From contig NZ_JAKKFD010000082.1 of NCBI RefSeq assembly GCF_022229005.1, forward strand, positions 1-64,000: a DNA stretch of 64,000 nt, given 5' to 3'. Each line of letters begins with the position of its first letter. Position 1 is the stretch's first letter. Source of the DNA: Micromonospora trifolii (GTDB taxonomy: Bacteria > Actinomycetota > Actinomycetes > Mycobacteriales > Micromonosporaceae). Made by a program: the position numbers and the translations under genes. The notes below the pieces were generated by a model that was given only the letters and a program-made list of their open reading frames with translations, was not told where the DNA came from and searched no databases. Shown in pieces: positions 8,162 through 16,426 of the stretch.

Positions 8162-8689
8162 TCATGCCGTCGACTCTAACGCCAACTCCGGCCGGGGACG
8201 CAGCTCCAACGCCTCGTCCGCCGCCGGGCCGGTGGTCAGCAGGTCGGTCAGCCAGCCGTGACCGGGCAGCCGACCGTACGGCTGGATGTCGATCCACGGA
8301 CGCAGCACGAAGGCGCGCAGGTGCGCCCGGGGATGCGGCAGGGTCAGCTCCTCCTCGTCGCTGAGCACCGGCTCGTCGTCGTCGCCCCAGACCGCGATCA
8401 CGTCCACGTCGAGGGTGCGCGGCCCGAACCGCCGCTGCGGGTCACGGACCCGGCCGGCCGCGCGCTCCGCGTCCCGGGCCCGCTCCAGCCAGTCGCGCGG
8501 GGTCGCGCTCTCGTCCTGCACGAGCACCACCGCGTTGAGGTACGCGGGCTGGTCGGTGTCGCCCCACGGTGGAGTCTCGTAGACCCCGGAGAGCACGAGC
8601 ACCGCGTCGCCGAGGGTGGCGACGGCCGTGCGCAGGTGCTCCAGGCGGTCGCCCAGGTTGCTGCCGAGCGAGAGGACCGCCCGGGTCAC
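8162..8689 (-). CDS. folK: 2-amino-4-hydroxy-6-hydroxymethyldihydropteridine pyrophosphokinase
   Basis: 175 residues from a GTG at 8689 that overlaps the folB stop by four bases (GTGA). It transfers pyrophosphate from ATP to 6-hydroxymethyl-dihydropterin, preparing it for dihydropteroate synthase. Visible HPPK signatures are LSLGSNLGDR near the N-terminus, YETPPWGDTDQPAYLNAV, the metal- and ATP-binding RFGPRTLDVDVIAV, and LTLPHPRAHLRAFVLRP. An insert of acidic residues (WGDDDEPVLSDEEE) follows the DVDV motif, slightly longer than in enterobacterial enzymes. Third gene of the coupled folP-folB-folK set. Confidence 0.96.
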   Translation of the reverse strand: MTRAVLSLGSNLGDRLEHLRTAVATLGDAVLVLSGVYETPPWGDTDQPAYLNAVVLVQDESATPRDWLERARDAERAAGRVRDPQRRFGPRTLDVDVIAVWGDDDEPVLSDEEELTLPHPRAHLRAFVLRPWIDIQPYGRLPGHGWLTDLLTTGPAADEALELRPRPELALESTA

Positions 8690-9054
8690 CGGGTACGCGC
8701 CCGGGTCATCGTGACGGCCACGTCGGTGAAGGTGTGCGGCACCGGAGCCTCCGGCTTGTGCACGGTGATCGTCGCGGCGTCGACCCGAACGTCTGCCAGG
8801 CAGACAGTGAGGAGTCGGTCCGCCAGGGTCTCGATCAGGTTGACCGGCTCGCCGGTCACCACCGCGACCAGGCGTTCGGCCAGCTCGCCGTAGTGCACTG
8901 TGGCGGTCACGTCGTCGCTGGTGGCGGCCGGGCCGAGGTCCAGTTCCAGGACGGCGTCGACAACGAAGTCCTGCCCCTGCTCGCGTTCGAAGTCGTACAC
9001 CCCGTGCCGGCCGCGCGCCCGCAGGCCGGTCAGGTGGATCCGGTCCGTCGTCAT
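8686..9054 (-). CDS. folB: Dihydroneopterin aldolase
   Basis: 122 residues from ATG 9054, whose ATG overlaps the folP stop (ATGA). It cleaves 7,8-dihydroneopterin to 6-hydroxymethyl-dihydropterin and glycolaldehyde. The family's features are visible: LTGLRARGRHGVYDFEREQG near the start with the G-x-H-G-V-x-x-x-E pattern, the VHYGELAE segment, NLIETLADRL and the C-terminal VTVHKPEAPVP-type sequence carrying the catalytic lysine region. Length is normal. It is coupled at both ends, to folP upstream and folK downstream. Confidence 0.96.
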   Translation of the reverse strand: MTTDRIHLTGLRARGRHGVYDFEREQGQDFVVDAVLELDLGPAATSDDVTATVHYGELAERLVAVVTGEPVNLIETLADRLLTVCLADVRVDAATITVHKPEAPVPHTFTDVAVTMTRARTR

Positions 9055-9947
9055 CGCCGTACCCCATGCTCGTGATCGTGTGGCGTTCGCTTCTCGTCGT
9101 GGGGCGACACGGCCAGCCGGGGGCTACCGGTCGCCGCCCAGACGGCGAGCGCGTCGGCGGTGGCCTGGACGTCGTGCACGCGTACGCCCCAGGCGCCCGC
9201 GGCGACCGCCAGCACGCTGGTGGCCACGGTGGCCGCCTCCCGCTGGGCGGTCGGTCGCGGCGTGCCGTCCGCGGTGGCGAGCAACCGGCCGAGGTACGAC
9301 TTGCGGCTCGCCCCGAAGAGCAGCGGGTAGCCGAGATCCAGCAGCTCCGGCAGGCGGGAGCTGAGCTCCCAGTTGTGCGCGGCGGTCTTGGCGAAGCCGA
9401 GCCCGGGGTCGACGATGAGGCGGTCGGCGGCCACGCCGGCGGCCAGCGCCGTGTCGATCCGTTGGGCCAACTCGGCCCGGACGTCGACCACCACGTCGGT
9501 GTAGGTGGCCAGCTCGCGCATCGCCCGGGAGTGCCCGCGCCAGTGCATCAGCACCCACGGGCAGTGCGCGTCGCGGACCACCCGGGCCATGTCCGGGTCG
9601 GCCAGGCCACCGGAGACGTCGTTGACCACCGCCGCGCCGGCGGCCAGGGCGGCCTCAGCGACCCGCGCACGGCTGGTGTCGACGCTGACCGTCACACCGG
9701 CGGCGGTCAGCTCGCGGATGACCGGCAACACCCGCTCGGCCTCGGTCGCGGCGTCGATCCGCTCGGCGCCGGGACGGGTCGACTCGCCGCCGATGTCGAC
9801 CAGGTGCGCGCCGGCGTCGCGCAGACGGACGCCGTGTCCGACGGCAGCGTCCAGGTCGGCGTACCGTCCGCCGTCGGAGAAGGAGTCCGGTGTGACGTTG
9901 AGGACGCCCATCACCACCGGGCCCGAAGCCCGCACCAGATCGGTCAC
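9051..9947 (-). CDS. folP: Dihydropteroate synthase
   Basis: 298 residues from a GTG at 9947; the open frame runs further upstream to 10184, but that part lacks DHPS sequence and covers the promoter region. It condenses 6-hydroxymethyl-dihydropterin pyrophosphate with p-aminobenzoate. Motifs in order: VMGVLNVTPDSFSDGG, the pterin-binding DIGGESTRPGA, VSVDTSRARVAEAAL, INDVSG-like VVNDVSGGLADPDM, LMHWRG, DPGLGFAKTAAHNWEL, FGASRKSYLGR and VRVHDV. All sulfonamide-target regions are intact. First gene of the folate operon; the other early gene, folE, lies 13 kb away on the same strand beyond the type IV-secretion-like block. Confidence 0.96.
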   Translation of the reverse strand: MTDLVRASGPVVMGVLNVTPDSFSDGGRYADLDAAVGHGVRLRDAGAHLVDIGGESTRPGAERIDAATEAERVLPVIRELTAAGVTVSVDTSRARVAEAALAAGAAVVNDVSGGLADPDMARVVRDAHCPWVLMHWRGHSRAMRELATYTDVVVDVRAELAQRIDTALAAGVAADRLIVDPGLGFAKTAAHNWELSSRLPELLDLGYPLLFGASRKSYLGRLLATADGTPRPTAQREAATVATSVLAVAAGAWGVRVHDVQATADALAVWAATGSPRLAVSPHDEKRTPHDHEHGVRR

Positions 9948-10303
9948 GACTAGACGGTACCGGTCGCGGCAGCGGCGCCCAGCGACCCGGGTCGGCCCCG
10001 CACCACTGCCCCTGACGTGCCGATTAGAACAGGTGTACGATCGGTCATCCGGGCAGTATTGGGCAGCCCCTTCGCGGCTTGTCGCAATCCGGGGCGGCCC
10101 GTACGCTTTGGAATTGGCCAGCATCGAGATGGCGAAGCTTGGAGGGAGGGCCGAAGCGGGGAAAATCCGCCCAAACCTCGCCACCCTCCGTGGTGAGTAA
10201 CGAACACAGGGTCAAGAACGCCATGCCCTGTGGAGCGCTTTTCCTGCCAGGCTTGCCTATTGCACCGCCGCGGCACCGCCGGCCGCGCTATGGGGAGGTT
10301 CCA
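9948..10303. promoter_or_regulatory. 356-base divergent control region with a structured leader for the plus-strand operon
   Basis: This gap separates folP (minus) from the type IV-like operon (plus). It holds no gene I can support. Its right half folds well: ggaggg (10141-10146) can pair with ccctcc (10184-10189) around an inner hairpin gcgg/ccgc (10156-10159 with 10167-10170), followed by a seven-base perfect stem cacaggg/ccctgtg (10205-10211 with 10226-10232). The ribosome site GGGGAGG (10292-10298) comes last. The nested arrangement is what a cis-regulatory leader or riboswitch would show; I cannot assign a known class. Confidence 0.5.
10027..10038. promoter_or_regulatory. Possible LexA-like (SOS) box
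   Basis: gaacaggtgtac resembles the actinobacterial LexA operator (GAAC-N4-GTTC) with one mismatch in the right half. It lies 80 bases before the folP start and about 270 bases before the plus-strand operon. A single imperfect match is weak evidence. Confidence 0.25.
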
Positions 10304-10618
10304 GTGATCGCCTTCGAGCTCATGGAGACGGCGTCGTCCGGCGTCGCCCACGCGCTCTCCACCCTGGCGTCGGCTCCACTCGCGGAGCCGGCACCGAAGG
10401 GGATCGACACCGACGGTGTGGTCAAATTCTTCGCCGGCAAGATCGCGCCGATCCTGCTCGCCGTCCTGGGCGTCATCTTCATCGGCCGTGCCAGCCGGGG
10501 CGAGATCTCCAAGGTGCTGACCAGCTCCGCGATCGCCATCGTCGGGCTCGCCTTCATCGCGGGCGCGGCAACACTCTTCTTCGTCGGCGATTACCTGATC
10601 GACCTCATCTTCGAATAG
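10304..10618 (+). CDS. Two-helix membrane protein in the VirB2/TrbC pilin position
   Basis: 104 residues from GTG 10304, six bases after GGGGAGG; the open frame reaching back to 10079 covers the leader and is rejected. An N-terminal 35 residues of small polar and Ala/Pro sequence precede two hydrophobic helices (about 42-62, IAPILLAVLGVIFIG, and 70-95, SSAIAIVGLAFIAGAATLFF) joined by a short basic turn (RASRGEISK). This size and topology are those of VirB2/TrbC pilin-like proteins, and it is the first gene of a set including VirB3-, VirB4- and VirB6-like genes. Sequence alone does not prove pilin function; it could be a small structural membrane subunit. Confidence 0.72.
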   Translation: MIAFELMETASSGVAHALSTLASAPLAEPAPKGIDTDGVVKFFAGKIAPILLAVLGVIFIGRASRGEISKVLTSSAIAIVGLAFIAGAATLFFVGDYLIDLIFE

Positions 10619-10631
10619 GCGCGTTCACCAG

Positions 10632-10994
10632 ATGCGGCTGCGCACCGACGACGACATCTACCGGGCCCGCCTGGTCTACCTCGGGCCGCCCGGTTACACC
10701 CTTCCGGTCCACCTGCCCTACGCCCAGTACGGGCTCTTCCTGCTGCTGGTCCCCCTCTACATGTTCATCCACTGGCTGTTCACGTTGACGGTCGAGCTCT
10801 TCCCCGCCTGGGAGATCGCGCTCGCCATCGTGACCACGTCGTTCATCTTCCGGCACGTCGACCCCGATCGGCCGGCGCGGGTGGTCATCCGCACCGCGCT
10901 GACCGACTGGCGACGCACCCGGGAGCCGGCGGTCGAGCAGCGCGATCCGCGCCTGGTCGGCAGCCGGATCAGGATTCGGGAGGAGCTGGCATGA
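10632..10994 (+). CDS. VirB3/TcpE/PrgI-like membrane protein
   Basis: 120 residues from ATG 10632, 13 bases after the preceding gene. A polar N-terminus (MRLRTDDDIYRARLVYLG) is followed by two closely spaced membrane helices (about 31-50 and 55-75), then a basic cytoplasmic tail ending RIRIREELA. In type IV secretion operons a small protein of this shape regularly precedes the VirB4 ATPase and anchors it. Its stop overlaps the ATG of a 25-codon ORF (ATGA). Assignment rests on topology and position more than on a diagnostic motif. Confidence 0.72.
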   Translation: MRLRTDDDIYRARLVYLGPPGYTLPVHLPYAQYGLFLLLVPLYMFIHWLFTLTVELFPAWEIALAIVTTSFIFRHVDPDRPARVVIRTALTDWRRTREPAVEQRDPRLVGSRIRIREELA

Positions 10995-11068
10995 CCGGAT
11001 GTACGTCGAACGGTCCGTCGCAGACCGCGGGCAAGGGTCTGCCGACAGTCGCCGAGGCGATCGCATGA
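10991..11068 (+). CDS. 25-residue micro-ORF bridging two operon genes
   Basis: The ATG at 10991 overlaps the stop of the VirB3-like gene (ATGA), and its own TGA at 11066-11068 overlaps the ATG of the VirB4-like gene (ATGA again). GGAG stands about five bases before the start. The product is 25 residues, polar at first and helical at the end (KGLPTVAEAIA), with one Cys. Perfect four-base overlaps at both ends are the same signature used by confirmed genes elsewhere in this window. It may make a peptide, or serve as a coupling device that carries ribosomes into the ATPase gene. Confidence 0.6.
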   Translation: MTGCTSNGPSQTAGKGLPTVAEAIA

Positions 11069-14000
11069 GCCGCTCCTCCACGCCGGGCTCCCCGGCCGGG
11101 CGCCCAGGCGTACCAGCCGGTCACCGTGCGCACTCATTCGACTACACCGAGGACGAGGACGAGGTTGCCCTCGACCCCGCTCTGGTGACGTCACCCGGCC
11201 ACGGTGCCGTCGGCGTGTTCCAGGCGCCCCGGCCGGTTCCCCGCCGGACGCCACCGGCCGAGCCCAGCGCCGTGTCGGCCGGCGAGAACGCCGACATCGA
11301 CTCTCCCTTCCTGGACCTCTTCGGCGGCGGGGGGCGACCCGGCTCGCCACGAGCCGTCACCGCAGGCCCGAGCACCCGCGAGCAGCCGCCGATCCCGCAT
11401 CAGCCGCCACCCACCGCCAGCCCGGCACCTGCCCGCGCGGTTCCCGAGCTGGAGCCACCGTGGACGCCCGCCGAGCCGCCCGGCAACGGTGGCCGACCCG
11501 TCGAGCCACGGCACGGAGGCGGCCACCCGGCCAGCGAGTCCCGGGTGCCGCACCAGGCCGGCGATCGGCGGCCGATGCTGCGTCCGCCGGACGAGCCCGA
11601 CCCGTCCACCGGCGAAGGGTCGCCGTCCGCGACCACCGGCCCCGTCCGCCGACCCGCTAGCACCGCGCCGGGCGGCCGCCCCGCAGCGACGGCCCGACCG
11701 GCGGTCCAAGCGCCCCAGCCGGCGGCCGCAGCCAGCCGGTCCACGGCTCCGCCGGAGCAGCCGGCGATGATCACATCTGCGGATCGGCCAGCTCTCGAAC
11801 GCACGGCGCGCCGTGCCACCGGCAAGGAGGTCGTCGCGCCCCGACAGCGCACGGCGAGCCGACCGGACCGGCCGATCAAGCCGACCCGGGTCCGCGCCCC
11901 GAAGATCAAATTCGGGGATCGGGATCCGTCCGTCGAACTGGCCATCACCGAGATCGCCGGCCACCTGACCTTCACGCCGAACACCGTCACCGCCTGGTAC
12001 TGGCTGCCCGAGGTCCGCTGGGCGTTCCGGCCGGACGCCGAACGCGAGGCGCTGCTGTCGGCGATCTCCGAGCAGTACGCCGGCCTGGCCGGCTTCCGGC
12101 TGCACCTGCGCCGCACCACCCGGCCGTTCCCCGCCGACGAGTGGGCGCGCACGATCGACACGCACACCTCGGCGCCACTGCCCGACGTACCCGGCACCAC
12201 CGGCTGGGCCGACCACCTGGTCGCCGCCCAACGCCACCTGATGGCGGTCAACCACGCCGAGGGCCAGACCTACCTGGGCGTCACCTTCGCCCGGCGGTCC
12301 CTCGGCGACTCGCTCACCGAGCGGCTGCTGCGCACCTTCGGCCGGGGCACCGCCGATGGGGAACGCCGCAAGCTGGGCCGCACCGTCGAACAGTTCGACG
12401 AGGTGCTCGGCGCGTTCGGCATGCGCGGCCGGCGGGTCACCGCCCAGGAGCTGGAGTGGCTGCTCTACCGCTCGGTGGCGCTGTGCATGTCGCCGCCGAG
12501 CACCCTCTCCCCCGTCACCGACGGGCGCTGGGAGCGCGGCGACCTGCTCGCCATGACCGAGCAGGTCGAGCGCTACCGCACCCCGTACGGCTCGACGGTC
12601 AAGCTGGTCAACCGGATGACCGGCGAGGAGCGGCACGTGGCAGTGCTCGCTGTCGGCCGGATGGAGCCGCTGGAGATCCCGGAGCGACACGAGCCCTGGC
12701 TGCACTTCCACGAACGGCTGCCCTGGCCGATGGAGATTTCCACCCGCGTCGACATCCTCGGCTCCGGCGACTCCTTCCGCAATCTCGAACACCGGCTGCG
12801 GATGATCCGCTCGCAACAGCTCGACTACGCCGAACACGGCATCGACGCGCCCCCCGAGCTGGAACGACTGGCCAAGCGCGCCCTGGTGATCGGCGACGAG
12901 ATGACCACCGGCCTGCCGGTCGACTCGGCCCGTGCGCACGGCTGGCACCGGATCGCGGTCGGCGGCCGCACCAGGGAGGAATGCCTGGAGCGGGCCCGCC
13001 GGCTCATCCAGCTCTACTCCCGGGAGCTCCGCATCTCGCTGCAGCACCCGAAGAACCAGGACTGGCTGGCCCGCGAGTTCATCCCCGGCGAGCCGATCGC
13101 CAACACCGGCTACGTCCGTCGCATGCCGGTGCCGTTGCTCGCCGCCGCGCTCCCCCAGGCCGCCTCCAACGTGGGCGACCGGCGGGGCGACCTGATCGGC
13201 CGGACCGCCGGCACCTGCCGCCGCCCGGTCTTCCTCGACCTGCACTTCCCCATGGAGGTCCGGGAACGCTCCGGGCTCGCGGTCTTCGTCGCCGAACCGG
13301 GTGGTGGCAAGTCGACACTGCTCGGCGCCCTGGGCTACCTGGCTGCCCGCCGAGGTGTCCAGGTGACCCTGCTCGACCCGTCCGGCCCGCTGGCCCGCCT
13401 CTGCGCGATGCCCGAGCTGCGGCCGTACTCCCGGGTGTTGAACCTGACCGGCTCGGAGCACGGCACCCTGGCGCCCTACTCGCTCATCCCGACGCCGCTG
13501 CGCTCCGAGTTCGGCACCGGAGCACCCGGTGACCGGGAGTTCGAGATCGCGGTCTCCAACGCCCGCGCCGAGCGGCGGATGCTGGTCCAGGACATCTGCA
13601 TGATGCTCGTCCCGCCGCAGGTGGCCAGGGAGGCGTCAACCGCCACCCTCTTCCGGCACGCCGTCCGCCAGGTCCCCGCCGAGGAGACCTCCACCCTGGA
13701 CGACGTGGTGAGCTGCCTCGGGCGGCTCGACGACGACGCCGGCAAGGAACTGGCCAACCTCCTGCTGGACACCGCCGAGATGCCACTGGCCATGCTCTTC
13801 TTCGGCCGACCGCCGGAAGGGCTGCTCGGTGCCGACGCGGCACTCACCGTGATCACCATGGCCGGGCTACGGCTGCCCGACCTCAAGATCGAACGCGAAT
13901 ACTGGTCAGCCGAGGAAGCACTGGCCCTGCCGATGCTGCACACCGCGCACCGGCTCGCCGTGCGGCGCTGCTACGGCGGCTCGATGTCGTCCCGCAAACT

Positions 14001-14469
14001 CGTCGGCCTCGACGAGGCGCACTTCATGGAAGGCTGGCGGTCCGGGCGCTCCTTCCTGGTCCGGCTCGCCCGTGACTCCCGCAAGTGGAACCTGGCCGCG
14101 CTGGTCGCCTCGCAGAACCCCAAAGACATCCTCGGCCTCGACGTGCAGAACCTCGTCTCCACAGTCTTCGTCGGCCGCATCGCCGAGGACGCCGAGATCG
14201 CCTCCGAAGCGCTGCGGCTGCTGCGGGTGCCGGTCAACGACGGGTACGAAGCAACCCTGGCCTCACTCTCCGCCGCCGACACCAGCTCGTCCAGCCGGCT
14301 CGGCTTCCGCGAGTTCGTGATGCGCGACGTCGACGGCCGGGTGCAGAAGGTCCGAGTCGACGTCTCGTACGTCGAAGGGCTGCTGGACCACCTCGACACG
14401 ACGCCCGCCGCGATCGCCGCGGCGGCCGGAGTCCTGCCGAGCATCCCCCTGCCGGATCTGGAGGCGTGA
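11065..14469 (+). CDS. VirB4/TraC-family secretion ATPase with long disordered N-terminus
   Basis: 1134 residues from ATG 11065, preceded by GAGG and overlapping the micro-ORF stop; a reading from 10999 is out of line with that coupling. Residues 1 to about 275 are Pro/Ala/Arg-rich and disordered, an unusual extension. The VirB4 N-domain follows (from KIKFGDRDPSVELAITEI). The motor domain has Walker A EPGGGKST (about 744-751) and Walker B GLDEAHF (Asp983, Glu984), then VASQNPKDI, a typical VirB4 motif near the C-terminus. VirB4 proteins are hexameric cytoplasmic ATPases that drive pilus or substrate export at the inner membrane. Neighbours supply VirB2-, VirB3-, VirB6- and VirB8-like subunits, so it should power a type IV-like envelope machine. 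Confidence 0.9.
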   Translation: MSRSSTPGSPAGRPGVPAGHRAHSFDYTEDEDEVALDPALVTSPGHGAVGVFQAPRPVPRRTPPAEPSAVSAGENADIDSPFLDLFGGGGRPGSPRAVTAGPSTREQPPIPHQPPPTASPAPARAVPELEPPWTPAEPPGNGGRPVEPRHGGGHPASESRVPHQAGDRRPMLRPPDEPDPSTGEGSPSATTGPVRRPASTAPGGRPAATARPAVQAPQPAAAASRSTAPPEQPAMITSADRPALERTARRATGKEVVAPRQRTASRPDRPIKPTRVRAPKIKFGDRDPSVELAITEIAGHLTFTPNTVTAWYWLPEVRWAFRPDAEREALLSAISEQYAGLAGFRLHLRRTTRPFPADEWARTIDTHTSAPLPDVPGTTGWADHLVAAQRHLMAVNHAEGQTYLGVTFARRSLGDSLTERLLRTFGRGTADGERRKLGRTVEQFDEVLGAFGMRGRRVTAQELEWLLYRSVALCMSPPSTLSPVTDGRWERGDLLAMTEQVERYRTPYGSTVKLVNRMTGEERHVAVLAVGRMEPLEIPERHEPWLHFHERLPWPMEISTRVDILGSGDSFRNLEHRLRMIRSQQLDYAEHGIDAPPELERLAKRALVIGDEMTTGLPVDSARAHGWHRIAVGGRTREECLERARRLIQLYSRELRISLQHPKNQDWLAREFIPGEPIANTGYVRRMPVPLLAAALPQAASNVGDRRGDLIGRTAGTCRRPVFLDLHFPMEVRERSGLAVFVAEPGGGKSTLLGALGYLAARRGVQVTLLDPSGPLARLCAMPELRPYSRVLNLTGSEHGTLAPYSLIPTPLRSEFGTGAPGDREFEIAVSNARAERRMLVQDICMMLVPPQVAREASTATLFRHAVRQVPAEETSTLDDVVSCLGRLDDDAGKELANLLLDTAEMPLAMLFFGRPPEGLLGADAALTVITMAGLRLPDLKIEREYWSAEEALALPMLHTAHRLAVRRCYGGSMSSRKLVGLDEAHFMEGWRSGRSFLVRLARDSRKWNLAALVASQNPKDILGLDVQNLVSTVFVGRIAEDAEIASEALRLLRVPVNDGYEATLASLSAADTSSSSRLGFREFVMRDVDGRVQKVRVDVSYVEGLLDHLDTTPAAIAAAAGVLPSIPLPDLEA

Positions 14470-14470
14470 C

Positions 14471-16426
14471 ATGGCTAGGGCCTGGGCAAGGACTGCGTCG
14501 TTCCTGCTCGCCCTTGGCGTACTGGCCGGGGCCACCCTCACCTGGCCGCTGATCGGCGCGGAGGCCGCAGCCGCGGCACCGCCCGCCGCCCAGGCCCGCG
14601 CCGACCTCTGCACGACCGCCGAATGGCAAGCCGACTTCCGTGCCTGCGTGGCGAAACTCAAGCAGGTCGGTGAGGGGGAGATCGAGTGTCGGAAGCCGCC
14701 AGTACCGTCCGCGCCTGACTCGGGCCTCGCTGGCTGGTTCGCTTCCCGCCCGGACTCGTCCAAGCTGCCCGGACCCAAGGGCATCTACAGCGACTACGGC
14801 TACGGCGGTTACAGCTTCAACACTTATAAGCTGGATGGTGGCTGCGCCTCCGCCGTCCTCCATCCCGACTACAAGTTCACCACCACCGTCGCCAACGGTG
14901 AGCTCATGATCGCCACGGCGGTCGTGGGCGCTTCGAACGCCCTCCGTGAGCGGGCCTGGGACCCTCGCTCGATGTGGGATTGGGCCGACCCGCTGGTGGA
15001 GAAGGCCACCAAGGCCGTCTACCAGAAGGTATTCAGCGTCTTCGGAATCGTCACGCTCTGCGTGGTGGGCCTCTACCTGCTGTGGCGCTCCCGCCAGTCG
15101 GACATGAGCAATGCGATGACGACGGCCGGGTGGGCGCTACTGGTGATGGTTGCGGTCACCGCGCTGGCAGCCTGGCCGGTCAAGTCGGCGAACATCGCCG
15201 ACGGCACCCTGATCACCTCACTCGGCGTCGTGCACGATGCTTTAGGTCCGGCATCAAAAGATGTCCCAGCCGACAAGTGCGTACTTCCGAACCCGGACGC
15301 CTGCGTCGACAAGCGGCCACCGGCCGTCCGGGCCAGCGACACCGCTACCGAGTCGATGCTTTACCGCAACTGGCTGCGTGGCGTGCTTGGCTCAGCCGAC
15401 AGCGAGACCGCCAAGAAGTACGGCCGGGCACTCTACGACGCCAAGTCGCTGAGCTGGGGTGAGGCGGAATCAGTCCGTTCCAATCCCAGCACCCGTGGTG
15501 TAGTGATCGAGGCCAAGCAGCGACAGTGGATGACTATTGCCGAGCAGATTAGGGTCGAGGACCCGGAGGCGTATGAGTTTCTGACGGGAACCCGCGATAT
15601 GGACCGGATTGGCTCCGGGTTCATCGCGGTGCTTGCGGCCGTGCTCTTCGCGATGTTCGACCTCACCGCGTCAGTGCTGGTACTGCTGGGCTTCCTGATC
15701 TTCCGGTGGGCGGTGATCGCGGCACCCATCCTGGGCACCATCGGTTTGCTCCGACCGGCCAGCGCCGGGCTACGCCGACTGGCTAACGCGGTCGTTGCCG
15801 CGGTGTTCAACATTGCCATCTTCGGCACCGGCGCCGCGATCTACCTCTTCGCTGTTGATTTGATCATGAGCACACCCACCCTGCCGGGCTGGCTCCAGGT
15901 GGTGCTGGTCTGGCTCTGCGGGGTGGTCGGATGGCTGCTGCTGCGCCCGTACCGGCGGATCACCCAACTCGGCGGCAAGGACAGCAGCGAAGCGGTCAGC
16001 TCCGCCGGATCCTGGCACCGCCGGTTCTTCCGCGACATGCGGACCGCCGCTCGGCTGGACGTGGCCGAGCCGGGCGGCACCGCCGAGCCGGTGGGCGGAC
16101 GTCGACGGTCGCCCGACGCTACGCAGACCCGGCTACGTCCCGAGGCGCGGCGGGAGGACCCGGCCCCGGTGCCGACCGCAGTGGCCGACGGGCGGCGTGC
16201 AGACGGGGTACGCCCCGACGGTCGAGAGCGGCCCGAAGAAGCCCCGGCGGAAGAGGGCAGGGGTCGGAGCCGCCCAACCGCCCCGCAGCCCCGACGCCGA
16301 CAGCCAGCGACCTGGACCGAGCCGGATGTTCCGGCTGAGAACCCTTCGTTCGTGGTCTACCGCCCGGGCTCCACCGAGCGTGTACCGGACCGCACCGGAC
16401 CTCGGGTGCGCTCAGAGGCGAGGTGA
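14471..16426 (+). CDS. VirB6/TrbL-like polytopic membrane protein
   Basis: 651 residues from ATG 14471, with GGAGG upstream and one base after the VirB4 stop. An N-terminal helix (about 9-36) looks like a signal or anchor. A Cys-containing extracytoplasmic region follows, then membrane helices near 185-205, 215-235, 375-395, 400-425, 435-460 and 470-492. The last 150 residues are a charged, Pro/Arg-rich cytoplasmic tail. This is the VirB6/TrbL arrangement: a large multi-span channel component following VirB4. Part of the coding sequence (about 15230-15560) uses noticeably more A/T-ending codons than its surroundings. Its stop overlaps the next start as GTGA. Confidence 0.8.
   Translation: MARAWARTASFLLALGVLAGATLTWPLIGAEAAAAAPPAAQARADLCTTAEWQADFRACVAKLKQVGEGEIECRKPPVPSAPDSGLAGWFASRPDSSKLPGPKGIYSDYGYGGYSFNTYKLDGGCASAVLHPDYKFTTTVANGELMIATAVVGASNALRERAWDPRSMWDWADPLVEKATKAVYQKVFSVFGIVTLCVVGLYLLWRSRQSDMSNAMTTAGWALLVMVAVTALAAWPVKSANIADGTLITSLGVVHDALGPASKDVPADKCVLPNPDACVDKRPPAVRASDTATESMLYRNWLRGVLGSADSETAKKYGRALYDAKSLSWGEAESVRSNPSTRGVVIEAKQRQWMTIAEQIRVEDPEAYEFLTGTRDMDRIGSGFIAVLAAVLFAMFDLTASVLVLLGFLIFRWAVIAAPILGTIGLLRPASAGLRRLANAVVAAVFNIAIFGTGAAIYLFAVDLIMSTPTLPGWLQVVLVWLCGVVGWLLLRPYRRITQLGGKDSSEAVSSAGSWHRRFFRDMRTAARLDVAEPGGTAEPVGGRRRSPDATQTRLRPEARREDPAPVPTAVADGRRADGVRPDGRERPEEAPAEEGRGRSRPTAPQPRRRQPATWTEPDVPAENPSFVVYRPGSTERVPDRTGPRVRSEAR

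Noticed and set aside
10100..10303. Leader as a definite cyclic di-AMP (ydaO) riboswitch
   Set aside because: Some stems and a GGTGAG-like stretch are reminiscent, but the conserved core could not be matched by eye.
11191..13461. 756-codon open frame antisense to the VirB4-like gene
   Set aside because: Shadow frame; the plus-strand gene has intact Walker motifs.
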